Assembly: GCF_020164745.1 (NCBI RefSeq)
Contig: NZ_JAIUGV010000015.1
Coordinates: 1 to 64,000 of the forward strand
Length of the DNA: 64,000 nucleotides
Source: Mesorhizobium sp. ES1-4
GTDB taxonomy: Bacteria > Pseudomonadota > Alphaproteobacteria > Rhizobiales > Rhizobiaceae
Reading direction: 5' to 3'
Part shown: piece by piece, positions 34,799-42,983 of the stretch
Layout of the letters: the number at the start of each line of letters is the position of its first letter
Numbering within the stretch: the first letter of the stretch is position 1
Notes under the pieces: model-generated
Databases searched by the model: none
Told to the model about the DNA's origin: nothing
Seen by the model: only the letters and a program-made list of their open reading frames with translations
Translations under genes and position numbers: made by a program

Positions 34799-35319
34799 CG
34801 GCTGCCGTGGTCGACCAGATGGGCGAAACCCTCGACGGATCCGCCAAGCACGATATGGTTGTCGCTGACCAGCCAGGCATGCGCCTTCAATTGCTCGCCC
34901 GTGCCGCGCTCGATGCCGATGCGGATATTCGAAGCATTGCCCTTGCGCGCGAGGAGGTACTGGCCCGAAAGCGCCTGCGTCAGGCATGTGGCGCCAGGTA
35001 CGAACCGTGCGGCCGCTGTAACTCCCCAGGCGACAAGCCGCAACTCGCCCATGCTGGCACAGTGGCGCGCGTTGTGCCGCGTCACCATCGCGCGGACCCG
35101 GTTGTAGGAGAACAATGTCAGCCCGAGCCGGACGGTCGCGACCACCAGCAGGCAGCGGCACAGGAAAAGCATTTCCGAGCCGCTCATGGACAAAATCCGG
35201 GCCAGGTTTCGCCTGCCAGGTCGCCGCGTCATCGGCCTGGGGTTTCTTTGCGTAACAGGTCTTTGCCGCGCTATCATGGCGTTTTGCGACACCTGCCTAG
35301 GCGAGGGACCCATGCTCAA
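34795..35319 (-). CDS. Lasso leader peptidase (B2, transglutaminase-like)
   Basis: The 174-residue frame has a basic 45-residue N-terminal extension and then the B2 domain: hydrophobic segment LFLCRCLLVVATVRLGLTLF, the catalytic Cys112 in GATCLTQAL, His147 in KAHAWL and Asp153. This Cys-His-Asp triad belongs to the transglutaminase-like lasso B2 proteases that cut the leader from the core. I use the first ATG because GAGG precedes it, but a start at Met45 would remove the extension. It overlaps B1 by 23 bases and the cyclase by four. Confidence 0.85.
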   Translation of the reverse strand: MSMGPSPRQVSQNAMIARQRPVTQRNPRPMTRRPGRRNLARILSMSGSEMLFLCRCLLVVATVRLGLTLFSYNRVRAMVTRHNARHCASMGELRLVAWGVTAAARFVPGATCLTQALSGQYLLARKGNASNIRIGIERGTGEQLKAHAWLVSDNHIVLGGSVEGFAHLVDHGSR

Positions 35320-35611
35320 GCCTCGCCAGCCCGTTTTCCGCCAGCCCTTTCAGCAGTGCCTCGACGTCGGCCTTGCAGCGTTCGGCGTCGACATTGTAGC
35401 GTGCCACAACGGCGCTGCGGATGTCGGCGATCGGCTTGGGTTCCTGGATCATTTCCCAGATGAAGGCGCCGACACCGTTTAGGCTGTAATAAATGTTGGA
35501 TTTCAGATTGAGAAGCGCGAGGCCTTCGCCGAATTCGCAGGCCACTGCATCCTTGGTCGCGCTCACCACATCGTGGTCGGCCAAATCGTGATTGGATGGG
35601 TCCCAGCTCAT
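35297..35611 (-). CDS. Lasso RRE protein (B1, PqqD-like)
   Basis: The 104-residue protein is a PqqD/RRE domain: GLALLNLKSNIYYSLNGVGA, FIWEMIQEPKPIADI, YNVDAERCKADVEALLKGLA. It binds the leader of the precursor, via the YxxPxL motif, and presents it to the B2 protease. AAAGG lies eight bases before the ATG. Separation of B1 and B2 into two proteins is typical of lasso clusters outside the McjB type. The gene is 123 bases after the precursor stop, across a hairpin. Confidence 0.88.
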   Translation of the reverse strand: MSWDPSNHDLADHDVVSATKDAVACEFGEGLALLNLKSNIYYSLNGVGAFIWEMIQEPKPIADIRSAVVARYNVDAERCKADVEALLKGLAENGLARLEHGSLA

Positions 35612-35652
35612 CGCAAAACCTTTACACTACGCGTTCCAAGCCGTGAGGCGGA

Positions 35653-35676
35653 GTCGGAGGCTTGTGAGCCCCCGAC
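35653..35676 (-). promoter_or_regulatory. Hairpin between precursor and B1
   Basis: GTCGGGGGC and GCCTCCGAC (minus strand) form a nine-pair stem, with one G-T pair, around a six-base loop. No T-run follows on the minus strand. Stem-loops at this position in lasso operons are thought to raise precursor mRNA over enzyme mRNA by attenuation or 3'-end protection. Confidence 0.6.
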
Positions 35677-35734
35677 CCTCTTACTTTTTGACATCCAGAG
35701 TCCCAACGAAGTCGCTCTGGAAACCGCGGTAGGC

Positions 35735-35887
35735 TCAAGAGAAGGTAATGTCCTGGAAAGGCGTTCCCGCCGGGAATGCTGCGTCCGTTACCGCACCGGA
35801 TGCCCCGCCCTGTGTAATGGTTTCAATTGAACCATGTACCGTCAGGTTTGGCGTTTCGTACTCCTGCTTTTCAACATTCTGTTCCAT
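35735..35887 (-). CDS. Lasso peptide precursor (50 residues)
   Basis: Read directly from the minus strand: ATG at 35887 after TAGGAGCGTAAA, TGA at 35737-35735. The leader contains YETPNLTVHGSIETIT (residues 10-25), a full match to the YxxPxLxxxGxxxxxT motif bound by B1 proteins. Thr25 is the conserved residue at position -2, and the core begins after Gln26. The ring segment is GGASGAVTD (27-35), so Gly1-Asp9 would form a nine-residue macrolactam. The tail is AAFPAGTPFQDITFS (36-50), 15 residues with Phe at core positions 12, 18 and 23 as possible plugs and a terminal Ser suited to the kinase. The ring, leader and neighbours all agree. The fold and final modification are predicted. Confidence 0.92.
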   Translation of the reverse strand: MEQNVEKQEYETPNLTVHGSIETITQGGASGAVTDAAFPAGTPFQDITFS

Positions 35888-35942
35888 TTTACGCTCCTAT
35901 CAAGGACTGGAAACGGCCTGTCGATTGCCGTCAGCACTTTCA

Positions 35943-35971
35943 TGCTGCATTGCAATAGCTGCACAGCAACA
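35943..35971. promoter_or_regulatory. Two TGC-type operators upstream of the lasso precursor
   Basis: TGCTGCATTGCAA (35943-35955) and GCTGCACAGCAACA (35958-35971) lie 55-84 bases before the precursor ATG. They match the motif set before EPS genes, suggesting shared regulation. Confidence 0.6.
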
Positions 35972-36332
35972 TTTATGAGTCAAGCCTGATTTACCGGACG
36001 TTAATCAATTATGGGTTGCGAACGTCACTCGTCGTGTGTCGATCACGCCTCTCGTGAGGTGGAGCCGCATGAAATCGGCGCTTGCTTCCGGTACCCATGT
36101 AAATAGCTGATTTGATTACCTTAAATGAAATTCATCCAGGCGATTGATCTTAGAGGACGCTAAACTATATCTCCCTTTCAGTTGACCATCGCCGATAGCT
36201 CGGTTGACGCGCCGCGACAGGGTTGGAACGCAGTCACGCGCCTCTCCACTTTCGCGGGAAGCCGGCAAACGCTATGGTTGCAAAGCCCCGCGCCGCGAAA
36301 GGAAAGACTTTACGGCGCCGCGGTTTTTGAGG

Positions 36333-37526
36333 ATGCTTTGCTTCGCACTTGCAGCATACGCATCGCGCAAACCGCTTTTGGAGACCGTGCGCTCAATGGC
36401 CTTGCCGGAAAGCTCTTACGAAACACTACGCGCGACCGACTGCGCCGATGAAATCGCCTATGTGCAAGCCTGCTTACGTTTGTATTTCGCGAATCCGGCC
36501 GCCTCGGCCGGCGACGTGTCGACGCTGGGCCTTTCCAACGCTGCCATCACCGATATCGCCAGGCTGAACAAGGTCGCTATCTTCGTTCTGAAGGCGCTGT
36601 CGCGTGCGCCGGCGCACGAGAGGCCGGCCGAACTCCACCAGTGGCTCGAGGCCTATCGCAGGAGGACGGTTTCGATGAACGCCGCCTGCCTCATGGATTC
36701 GATGGCCATCCATGAGGCGCTGCACGACAGGCGGATCGATTTCGTTTTCTTGAAGGGGCCGTTCCAGCAGCATCTGCTTTACGACGATCACTTCATGAAG
36801 CCTTCGGGCGATGTCGATATCCTGGTTTCGCCTGCCGGATTCTTGCGGGCACGCCAAGCGCTGCGCTCGATCGGCTACGAGGTGTCAGGCAAGTCGCGTT
36901 CGGTCTGGTGGGTCCGCTTCCTCGGCGAACAGCACATGGTTCGCGGCAGTGGGTCGAGATCGTCCACGGTCGATCTTCATTACCGGCTCCAGCAGCCCGG
37001 CTCGCCCAGCCCGCGCGATGCCGAAGGGTTCCTGCGGCGAAAACGTCTTGTCGAGATCACTGGCGCCGAAGTTCCGTTCACGTCGGCCGCCGACACGCTG
37101 ATGCTGTCCTGCATCAGCGTCGCCAAGGCCTTGTTCAACCGTGAGCCCTGCGCCGGCTACGTCTGCGATATCAGGGCCAGCGCCAGCCACCTCGACGAGG
37201 CCGATCAACAGCGTGTGCTCGATGCCGCGGCGAGCCAGGGGCTGGAGGACACTCTGTTGCTCGGCCTGCGCGCCGCCGACGTGTTGCTGGGCGGCACCGG
37301 CACGCTTCTGTCGGAGCGAGCCAAGCCGATCCTGTCGCGCATCGGCAACGGGGACCTGCTGAACATGGTCATCGCGCCGTGGCTGTCGTCGCTGCGTTGG
37401 CCGCAGCGGCGGACGGTGTTGTGGGAATTGTGTGGCCGGGCTCCCATCCGCTATCTGGCCGAGGCCGGCTGGGCCGCGTCGGCGGACATCAGCCGCCGCA
37501 TCTTCGAACGGCCGGCCGGCCCGTGA
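36333..37526 (+). CDS. Nucleotidyltransferase-family protein of the lasso locus
   Basis: The start is unclear: the frame is open from a TTG at 36204, and ATGs lie at 36333 and 36396; only the last has a GGAG upstream, at long spacing. IDFVFLKGPFQQHLLYDDHF followed by MKPSGDVDILVSP contains the K-G ... D-V-D core of the nucleotidyltransferase (PF14907-like) fold. Such genes accompany HPr-kinase-bearing lasso clusters and the related 'HPr-rel-A' gene sets, where their substrate is not defined. It is divergent from the precursor operon and shares its promoter region, so it probably belongs to the system. Confidence 0.75.
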   Translation: MLCFALAAYASRKPLLETVRSMALPESSYETLRATDCADEIAYVQACLRLYFANPAASAGDVSTLGLSNAAITDIARLNKVAIFVLKALSRAPAHERPAELHQWLEAYRRRTVSMNAACLMDSMAIHEALHDRRIDFVFLKGPFQQHLLYDDHFMKPSGDVDILVSPAGFLRARQALRSIGYEVSGKSRSVWWVRFLGEQHMVRGSGSRSSTVDLHYRLQQPGSPSPRDAEGFLRRKRLVEITGAEVPFTSAADTLMLSCISVAKALFNREPCAGYVCDIRASASHLDEADQQRVLDAAASQGLEDTLLLGLRAADVLLGGTGTLLSERAKPILSRIGNGDLLNMVIAPWLSSLRWPQRRTVLWELCGRAPIRYLAEAGWAASADISRRIFERPAGP

Positions 37527-37589
37527 TGGCGCGGACATCGAATACGTACAGGGCGAGGGCAGAACGGAACCTGTGCAAGAGGCGAATTC

Positions 37590-38612
37590 ATGTCGATGAC
37601 GAAATCCCAGGTCTGCGTGATCATCGCGGCCAAGAACGCGGCGGCCACGATCGCGGTTGCCATCGCATCCGCGCTACGCGAACCGGAAGTGGTGGAGGTC
37701 GTCGTCGTCGACGATGGGTCCACCGACAACACGGCCGAGGTCGCCCGCTCCGCCGACGATGGCAGCGGCCGGCTTGCGGTCATGCGCCTCGACGTCAATC
37801 GCGGCCCATCCTTTGCCCGCAATGCCGCGATCGCCGGCTCACGAGCGCCGTTCGTCAGCATTCTGGACGCTGACGATTTCTTCCTGAAGGGCCGGTTTCG
37901 TAACCTGTTTGCAGGCGCCGATTGGGATTTTGCCGCCGATAACATCATGCTCATCAGGGATGACACGACCGAGGATGCGACCAAGATCGTCGCCCCGGAT
38001 TTTGCCGCCGATCCGGAATTCCTGGATTTCGAACGCTTCGTGGAAGGCAACATCTCCAGGCGCAGTGTGCAGAGAGGCGAACTCGGCTTCTTGAAGCCCG
38101 TGATCAGTCGTGCCTTCCTGGACCGCCACGGATTGCGCTACAACGAAGGCCTGCGACTGGGCGAGGACTATGAGCTTTACGCGCGGGCGGTCGCCCATGG
38201 GGCACGGTTCAAGGTCATCCGTTCGTGCGGCTACGGCGCCGTCGTGCGCGCCGATTCGCTCAGCGGCCGCCACAAGACGCAGGACCTGAAGCGGCTGGCC
38301 GATGCCGATCTGGCGCTACTGGCCATCGACAGCCTGCCGGAACGGTCCAAGGCGGTACTGCGGCGGCATGAGAGGCATGTGCGCGACAAATACCGACTGC
38401 GCAATTTCCTCGACGTGAAGGCCGAGCGGGGCCTGGCTTCGGCCGCGGCCTACGCCTTCGCAAGCCAGTCCAACCTCATTCCCATCGTCCAGGGCGTCGC
38501 ATCCGACAAACTCGAGGCGCTGTTTCGCAGTGTTGGCCTCGTATCGAGGAACAAGCACGTGCCAGCGCTGCGTTTCCTGATGGCCGGAACCAGCACGGGC
38601 AAGGGACCGTAA
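37590..38612 (+). CDS. Family 2 glycosyltransferase, ExoO-like
   Basis: The 340-residue GT-A protein starts after GAGG at MSMTKSQVCVIIAAKNAAAT. VVVDDGSTDNTAEVA and VSILDADDFFLKGRF carry the nucleotide-sugar and DXD-type motifs, and LRLGEDYELYARAVAHG is the acceptor-side ED motif. It resembles exoO at 54400 in layout (NRGP, LKPVI/LKPIF, RLGEDYELY/RIGEDYILF), so it is a paralogue that may add a different glucose or branch sugar. It lies 63 bases after the nucleotidyltransferase gene in the same direction. Confidence 0.8.
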   Translation: MSMTKSQVCVIIAAKNAAATIAVAIASALREPEVVEVVVVDDGSTDNTAEVARSADDGSGRLAVMRLDVNRGPSFARNAAIAGSRAPFVSILDADDFFLKGRFRNLFAGADWDFAADNIMLIRDDTTEDATKIVAPDFAADPEFLDFERFVEGNISRRSVQRGELGFLKPVISRAFLDRHGLRYNEGLRLGEDYELYARAVAHGARFKVIRSCGYGAVVRADSLSGRHKTQDLKRLADADLALLAIDSLPERSKAVLRRHERHVRDKYRLRNFLDVKAERGLASAAAYAFASQSNLIPIVQGVASDKLEALFRSVGLVSRNKHVPALRFLMAGTSTGKGP

Positions 38613-38729
38613 GGCAGGGGAGCGCTCGGTGTTGCCTGCCGGCCGCGAGCCCACCACGCAACCATTTCGACCGGATTTATGAGTTTACGAATTGGTGGTT
38701 GCCTCTCGGCTCCGGGGATGGCAGTCTAT

Positions 38730-38745
38730 GTTGCGGTGCAGCAAA
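38730..38745. promoter_or_regulatory. TGC-type operator upstream of hypothetical gene
   Basis: GTTGCGGTGCAGCAAA lies 158 bases before the ATG at 38904 and is close to the copies before the flippase and exoL. Confidence 0.5.
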
Positions 38746-38903
38746 TTAACGACCAGCCGAACTGCCCCCGACCGGACTGGTCCGAAGTCTCTCTTCATCA
38801 GAGGAGTTGGACGACGCGGTACCAGTTTTTCAGCCCCGGCTGCGGGGAACGGCCCGTGGCCCGGCGGAAAGCCGGCCCAGAAAGCCGACGATGACGGGAG
38901 TTT

Positions 38904-39311
38904 ATGGTCATGGCCTCGATATTCGGCTTCAGATCAAGGGATCCGGTCCGCGACGGGCAGACCGACGTTGCGCGCCTGGACCGGCTGGCGAAGCTGTTCG
39001 AGCAAATCGCGGCTGAAATCGATGCCGAGAAAACCGGCCTGGAGAGCCGCTACCGCGAGGAGGCGACCAACGCGGCCTTCCTCGTCGAAGCGATGGAAAA
39101 CGGTTCCGCCTCCGACCGCCGCTCGTCCGAAGTCAGCGCATTGACGCAGTCGATCTTGAACAGCGAGCGCCGCATCGCGGCACTGTCGCGCCAGAGCGGC
39201 ATGATGCGCGAACTCCGTCATTCGCTGGACGTGGTCTTCGGTGAGAATGCAGCCACCGATTTGGCAGCCACGGTCGAATCGGCCAGGCAGGCAGGAGTCG
39301 GCCGGGGGTGA
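38904..39311 (+). CDS. Coiled-coil hypothetical protein
   Basis: The 135-residue soluble protein starts MVMASIFGFRSRDPV after GACGGGAG. It is largely helical with coiled-coil character from about 25 to 105 (LDRLAKLFEQIAAEIDAEKT and following). It has no recognised domain and no signal peptide. A TGC-type operator upstream places it among the EPS-associated genes. Confidence 0.55.
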   Translation: MVMASIFGFRSRDPVRDGQTDVARLDRLAKLFEQIAAEIDAEKTGLESRYREEATNAAFLVEAMENGSASDRRSSEVSALTQSILNSERRIAALSRQSGMMRELRHSLDVVFGENAATDLAATVESARQAGVGRG

Positions 39312-39612
39312 AGGTGGCGGCGCGGGATCCGGATCCAAAAATCATGTCCACAGCAATCGACGCCCGTTCGACCCTGCATTTCGGCCGGCGGTCCGGCCTG
39401 GCTTCAGCCTTTGGGGCAGCGACACGACGAAGGGCTGGATGGGAGCATTCGCGGACCCGGGCCGCAAGCTTTGGTCGAACTGTTACGTTCACCGCCCTCC
39501 AGCCCTGCCAGTTTCCGGAATCGCTGGTGTGCGGTGTAAACAAGTTGGGAAAGACGAATTGAACCGGCAGAGCCCAGAAGCGGTCCGCTGCCCTGGATGG
39601 GAATGAAACCGA
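39312..39612. other. Gap upstream of ugd
   Basis: A frame at 39308-39562 has no domain and no ribosome-binding site, so I do not call it. TTGGTCGAACTGTTACGTTC near 39472 may be part of the ugd promoter. Confidence 0.35.
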
Positions 39613-40944
39613 ATGAACTTGACGGTGTTTGGAATTGGCTATGTCGGCCTCGTGCAGGCGGCGGTGCTTGCCGAGGTCGGCCACCAGGTTGTTTGCGTCG
39701 ACGTCGACGCAAGCAAGGTGGAGCGGCTCAACCAGGGCTTTGTCCCGATCTTCGAGCCAGGCCTTGAAAGCATCGTCAAGGAGAATCACGCCGCCGGCCG
39801 CATCAAGTTCACCACCGATGCGGCGGCCGCCGTCAGGCATGGTGAAATCCAGATGATCGCCGTCGGCACGCCACCCGGCGAGGACGGTTCGGCCGACCTC
39901 AAATATGTGCTGGCCGTCGCCGAGACCATCGGCCGCGAGATGGATACCGCCAAGATCGTCGTCGGCAAGTCGACCGTGCCGGTCGGCACCTGCGAAAAGG
40001 TGAAGGCCAGGATCGCCGAGACGCTGAAGAAGCGGGGGCGCGAGGATTTGAGGTTCGACGTCGCCTCCAATCCCGAATTTCTCAAGGAGGGCTCGGCCGT
40101 CGCCGACTGCATGAGGCCGGACCGCATCATCGTCGGAACCGACAGCGAGGACACCGAGGCGGTGATGCGCGAACTCTACGCGCCCTTCAATCGCAACCAC
40201 GAGAAGATGATCGTGATGGACGTGCGCAGCGCCGAATTCACGAAATACGCCGCCAACTGCATGCTGGCGACCAAGATCAGCTTCATGAACGAGATGGCCA
40301 ATCTCGCCGAGCAGCTCGGCGCCGACATCGAGGAGGTGCGCAAGGGCATCGGCTCGGATCCGCGCATCGGCTATCACTTCATCTATCCGGGTCTGGGCTA
40401 TGGCGGTTCGTGTTTCCCCAAGGACGTCCGCGCCCTGATCAAGACCGCCGAGGGCGTCAAGTTCGACGCCAAGCTGCTGCGCGCCGTCGAGGAGCGCAAC
40501 AACGACCAGAAATCCGTCCTGTTCGACAAGGTGCACCGCTATTTCAAGGGCAACCTCAACGGCAAGACGTTCGCGCTGTGGGGCCTGGCCTTCAAGCCCA
40601 ACACCGACGACATGCGCGAGGCGCCCGCGCGTGTGCTGATGGAAGCGCTCTGGAACGCTGGCGCGACCGTGCAGGCCTACGACCCCGAGGCCATGCAGGA
40701 ATGCCAGGCCATTTACGGGCTGCGCGACGACCTGACGCTGTGTGGCACCAAGGAAGCGGCATTGCGCGGCGCTGACGCGCTGCTGATCGCCACCGAATGG
40801 AAGAGTTTTCGCGCGCCGTCCTTCGATGCGCTGAAGGATGCGCTGACCACGCCGGTCATCTTCGACGGCCGCAACCTCTACGATCCCAAGGTCGTGGCGC
40901 GCCACGGCATCGAATATCACTCGATCGGCAGAATGGCGGCGTGA
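39613..40944 (+). CDS. ugd: UDP-glucose 6-dehydrogenase
   Basis: The 443-residue enzyme oxidises UDP-glucose to UDP-glucuronate. MNLTVFGIGYVGLVQAAVLA is the N-terminal NAD-binding site, NPEFLKEGSAVAD the middle signature, and YGGSCFPKDVRALI contains the catalytic Cys. The length is typical. UDP-glucuronate would be an activated sugar for acidic residues in the EPS. The enzyme is related to rhizobial RkpK, so a role in capsule or lipopolysaccharide is also possible. A broken copy of its last ~125 codons lies at 42984-43367. Confidence 0.93.
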   Translation: MNLTVFGIGYVGLVQAAVLAEVGHQVVCVDVDASKVERLNQGFVPIFEPGLESIVKENHAAGRIKFTTDAAAAVRHGEIQMIAVGTPPGEDGSADLKYVLAVAETIGREMDTAKIVVGKSTVPVGTCEKVKARIAETLKKRGREDLRFDVASNPEFLKEGSAVADCMRPDRIIVGTDSEDTEAVMRELYAPFNRNHEKMIVMDVRSAEFTKYAANCMLATKISFMNEMANLAEQLGADIEEVRKGIGSDPRIGYHFIYPGLGYGGSCFPKDVRALIKTAEGVKFDAKLLRAVEERNNDQKSVLFDKVHRYFKGNLNGKTFALWGLAFKPNTDDMREAPARVLMEALWNAGATVQAYDPEAMQECQAIYGLRDDLTLCGTKEAALRGADALLIATEWKSFRAPSFDALKDALTTPVIFDGRNLYDPKVVARHGIEYHSIGRMAA

Positions 40945-41011
40945 GACCAGGCGTGGGGGGAGGGCAGCAGGATTTGGCGGGTGCGCCCGGCATGGAAAGG
41001 AGTCGTGGCTA

Positions 41012-42454
41012 ATGGTGCTGGACGTAAAGCCAGAGCAAATCACCACGGATCATTTTGATCTCATCGCGATCGGTTCCGGCTTCGGTTCGGCTTTTTTCCT
41101 GCATGAGTTCGCCAGGCGGCGCAAGGCGCGCATCCTGGTGCTCGAGTGGGGCCGCCACAACACCCATGAATGGCAGCTCGACCAGAACGCCAACACCGAC
41201 GTGGACGACGAGACGACCTACAAGACCAATTCCGACAAGCCCTGGAACTACACGATCGGTCTGGGCGGCGGTACCAATTGCTGGTTCGCGCAGACGCCAC
41301 GGTTCCATCCCAACGACTTCAGGCTGAAAAGCACCTACGGCGTCGGCAACGACTGGCCGATCAGCTACGCCGATGTCGAGCCGTTCTATTGCGACGCCGA
41401 AGACATCATGTCGATCTCCGGCGATCCCGATATGGCGGCGATGCTACCGCGCTCAAGGCCGTTTCCGCAGCCGCCGCATCGAATGTCGACGCCAGACAGG
41501 ATGATGAAGGCGGCCCAGTCCGATCAGCATTTCGTCATGCCGACCGCGCGAGCCCGGGTGCCGACCGCGCAACGCACATCCTGCTGCGCCAATCTTCGGT
41601 GCTGGCTGTGCCCGGTCGATGCCAAGTTCACCGCCAACAACGGCCTGATGCATGTCTTCGAGCACCCCGATATATCGGTGTGCCTCGGCTCCGAAGTGCG
41701 GCGGCTCGATCATGTCGGCGGCACGGTCCGTTCGGTCACCTTCGTCCATGACGGCAAGGAATATCAGGTCAGCGGCGATCTGTTCATTCTTGGCGCCAAT
41801 GCCATCCAGAGCGCGGCGATCATGCTGCGCTCCGGGCTGGGGGATGAGTTCGTCGGGCGCGGCCTGCATGAATCCTATGGCTGGAGTTTCGAGGTCTATC
41901 TCGACGGCGTCGAAAATTTCGACGGCAGCACCATCACCACTGGCCTCAATTTCGGCCTCTATGACGGTCCTCACCGGTCCGAACACGCGGCGGCACTCGT
42001 TTATTTCGAGAACCGCTGGCAGCACGGGATGCGCGCCGAGAAGGGACGGCTGCGCCAGGCATTGCCGCTGGTCGTGGTCACCGAAAACCTGCTCGATCAC
42101 GATAATTTCGTCACCCTCGACGAGGAAGACAACGCCTTCGTCTCCTTCAAGGCACCGTCGGACTACGCGGTCAAGGGCATGGCCCGGGCGCTGGACAAAT
42201 TGCCTGGACTGCTTGCCCCGCTGCCCGTCGAACGGCTTTTCGACCGTGGTATCCGGCCCACGGAATCGCATGTCCAGGGCACATTGCGGATGGGCACCGG
42301 CCCGGCCGATTCGGTCATCGACAGCAACATGATCCATCACCGGTTGAGGAACCTGGTTGTCGTCGGCACCAGCACCTATCCGAGTTGTTCCTGTGCCAAT
42401 CCGAGCCTGACCGCAGCGGCTTTGTCCTTGCGGGCAGCGAGCCGGATGGCGTGA
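41012..42454 (+). CDS. GMC-family oxidoreductase
   Basis: The 480-residue flavoprotein starts after AAGGAG. FDLIAIGSGFGSAFFLHEFA binds FAD; YTIGLGGGTNCWFAQTPRFH is the family's second signature; and the C-terminal HVQGTLRMGTGPADSVIDSN with NPSLTAAALSLRAA is the GMC C-terminal domain. A Cys cluster CCANLRCWLCPVDAKFT at about 191-207 is like the one in cytoplasmic-membrane sugar/alcohol dehydrogenases. It is followed 13 bases later by a TAT-signal small protein, suggesting a two-subunit exported dehydrogenase. The substrate is unknown. Confidence 0.8.
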   Translation: MVLDVKPEQITTDHFDLIAIGSGFGSAFFLHEFARRRKARILVLEWGRHNTHEWQLDQNANTDVDDETTYKTNSDKPWNYTIGLGGGTNCWFAQTPRFHPNDFRLKSTYGVGNDWPISYADVEPFYCDAEDIMSISGDPDMAAMLPRSRPFPQPPHRMSTPDRMMKAAQSDQHFVMPTARARVPTAQRTSCCANLRCWLCPVDAKFTANNGLMHVFEHPDISVCLGSEVRRLDHVGGTVRSVTFVHDGKEYQVSGDLFILGANAIQSAAIMLRSGLGDEFVGRGLHESYGWSFEVYLDGVENFDGSTITTGLNFGLYDGPHRSEHAAALVYFENRWQHGMRAEKGRLRQALPLVVVTENLLDHDNFVTLDEEDNAFVSFKAPSDYAVKGMARALDKLPGLLAPLPVERLFDRGIRPTESHVQGTLRMGTGPADSVIDSNMIHHRLRNLVVVGTSTYPSCSCANPSLTAAALSLRAASRMA

Positions 42455-42467
42455 AGGGAGGTATGCG

Positions 42468-42917
42468 ATGATCGAAATCACGCGGCGTTCGGCACTGGCC
42501 ATCATGGCTGGCGGAGTTGCATCGACGGGCGTGGCCTACGCGGCCGTATCCTCGTTTTCGGACGAGGATCTGGTTCGCGTCACACTCGAAAAATATCTCG
42601 GCAGGCTCAACATCCGCAAAGAGCATCTCGAGCAGTTCGTGCTGGAGTTCCAAAACCGCAATCCCTGGATATTTCCCGGCGAGAAACTGAGCGATGCGGT
42701 CACGTTGCTCGAAACGACCAAGCTTGGGCAGGCCCGTGCATTGCTGCCTGGACAGAAGCGGCGCGATCTCCGGCATTTCGAGCGCTGGGTGGTCGCCGAA
42801 TTCCATATGTTGACGGACTACGCCTGGCGCGGTTCGCCCGATGATCCCATCCGGTTCACCGGATGGCAGTCATGCACCAATCCGTTCGCTAATTTCGAGA
42901 TGCAACAGAATGCCTGA
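42468..42917 (+). CDS. TAT-signal small protein, putative partner of GMC oxidoreductase
   Basis: This 149-residue protein starts MIEITRRSALAIMAGGVAST after GGGAGG. The N-terminal RRSA plus a hydrophobic stretch is a likely twin-arginine signal. The mature domain is helical with no named family I can assign, but its position after a GMC gene and its signal resemble gamma/small subunits that carry membrane-bound dehydrogenases out of the cytoplasm. Function as a partner is inferred from context. Confidence 0.6.
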   Translation: MIEITRRSALAIMAGGVASTGVAYAAVSSFSDEDLVRVTLEKYLGRLNIRKEHLEQFVLEFQNRNPWIFPGEKLSDAVTLLETTKLGQARALLPGQKRRDLRHFERWVVAEFHMLTDYAWRGSPDDPIRFTGWQSCTNPFANFEMQQNA

Positions 42918-42983
42918 AGCGGTGTCAAGACGTGCGTCTTCGTCCTGCTGCTTTGAACAGGGGATGCGAGAAGGAGCCCAATC

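Noticed and set aside
35573..35830. Plus-strand frame overlapping the lasso precursor
   Set aside because: It has no domain or ribosome-binding site and is opposite the well-supported precursor and B1 start.
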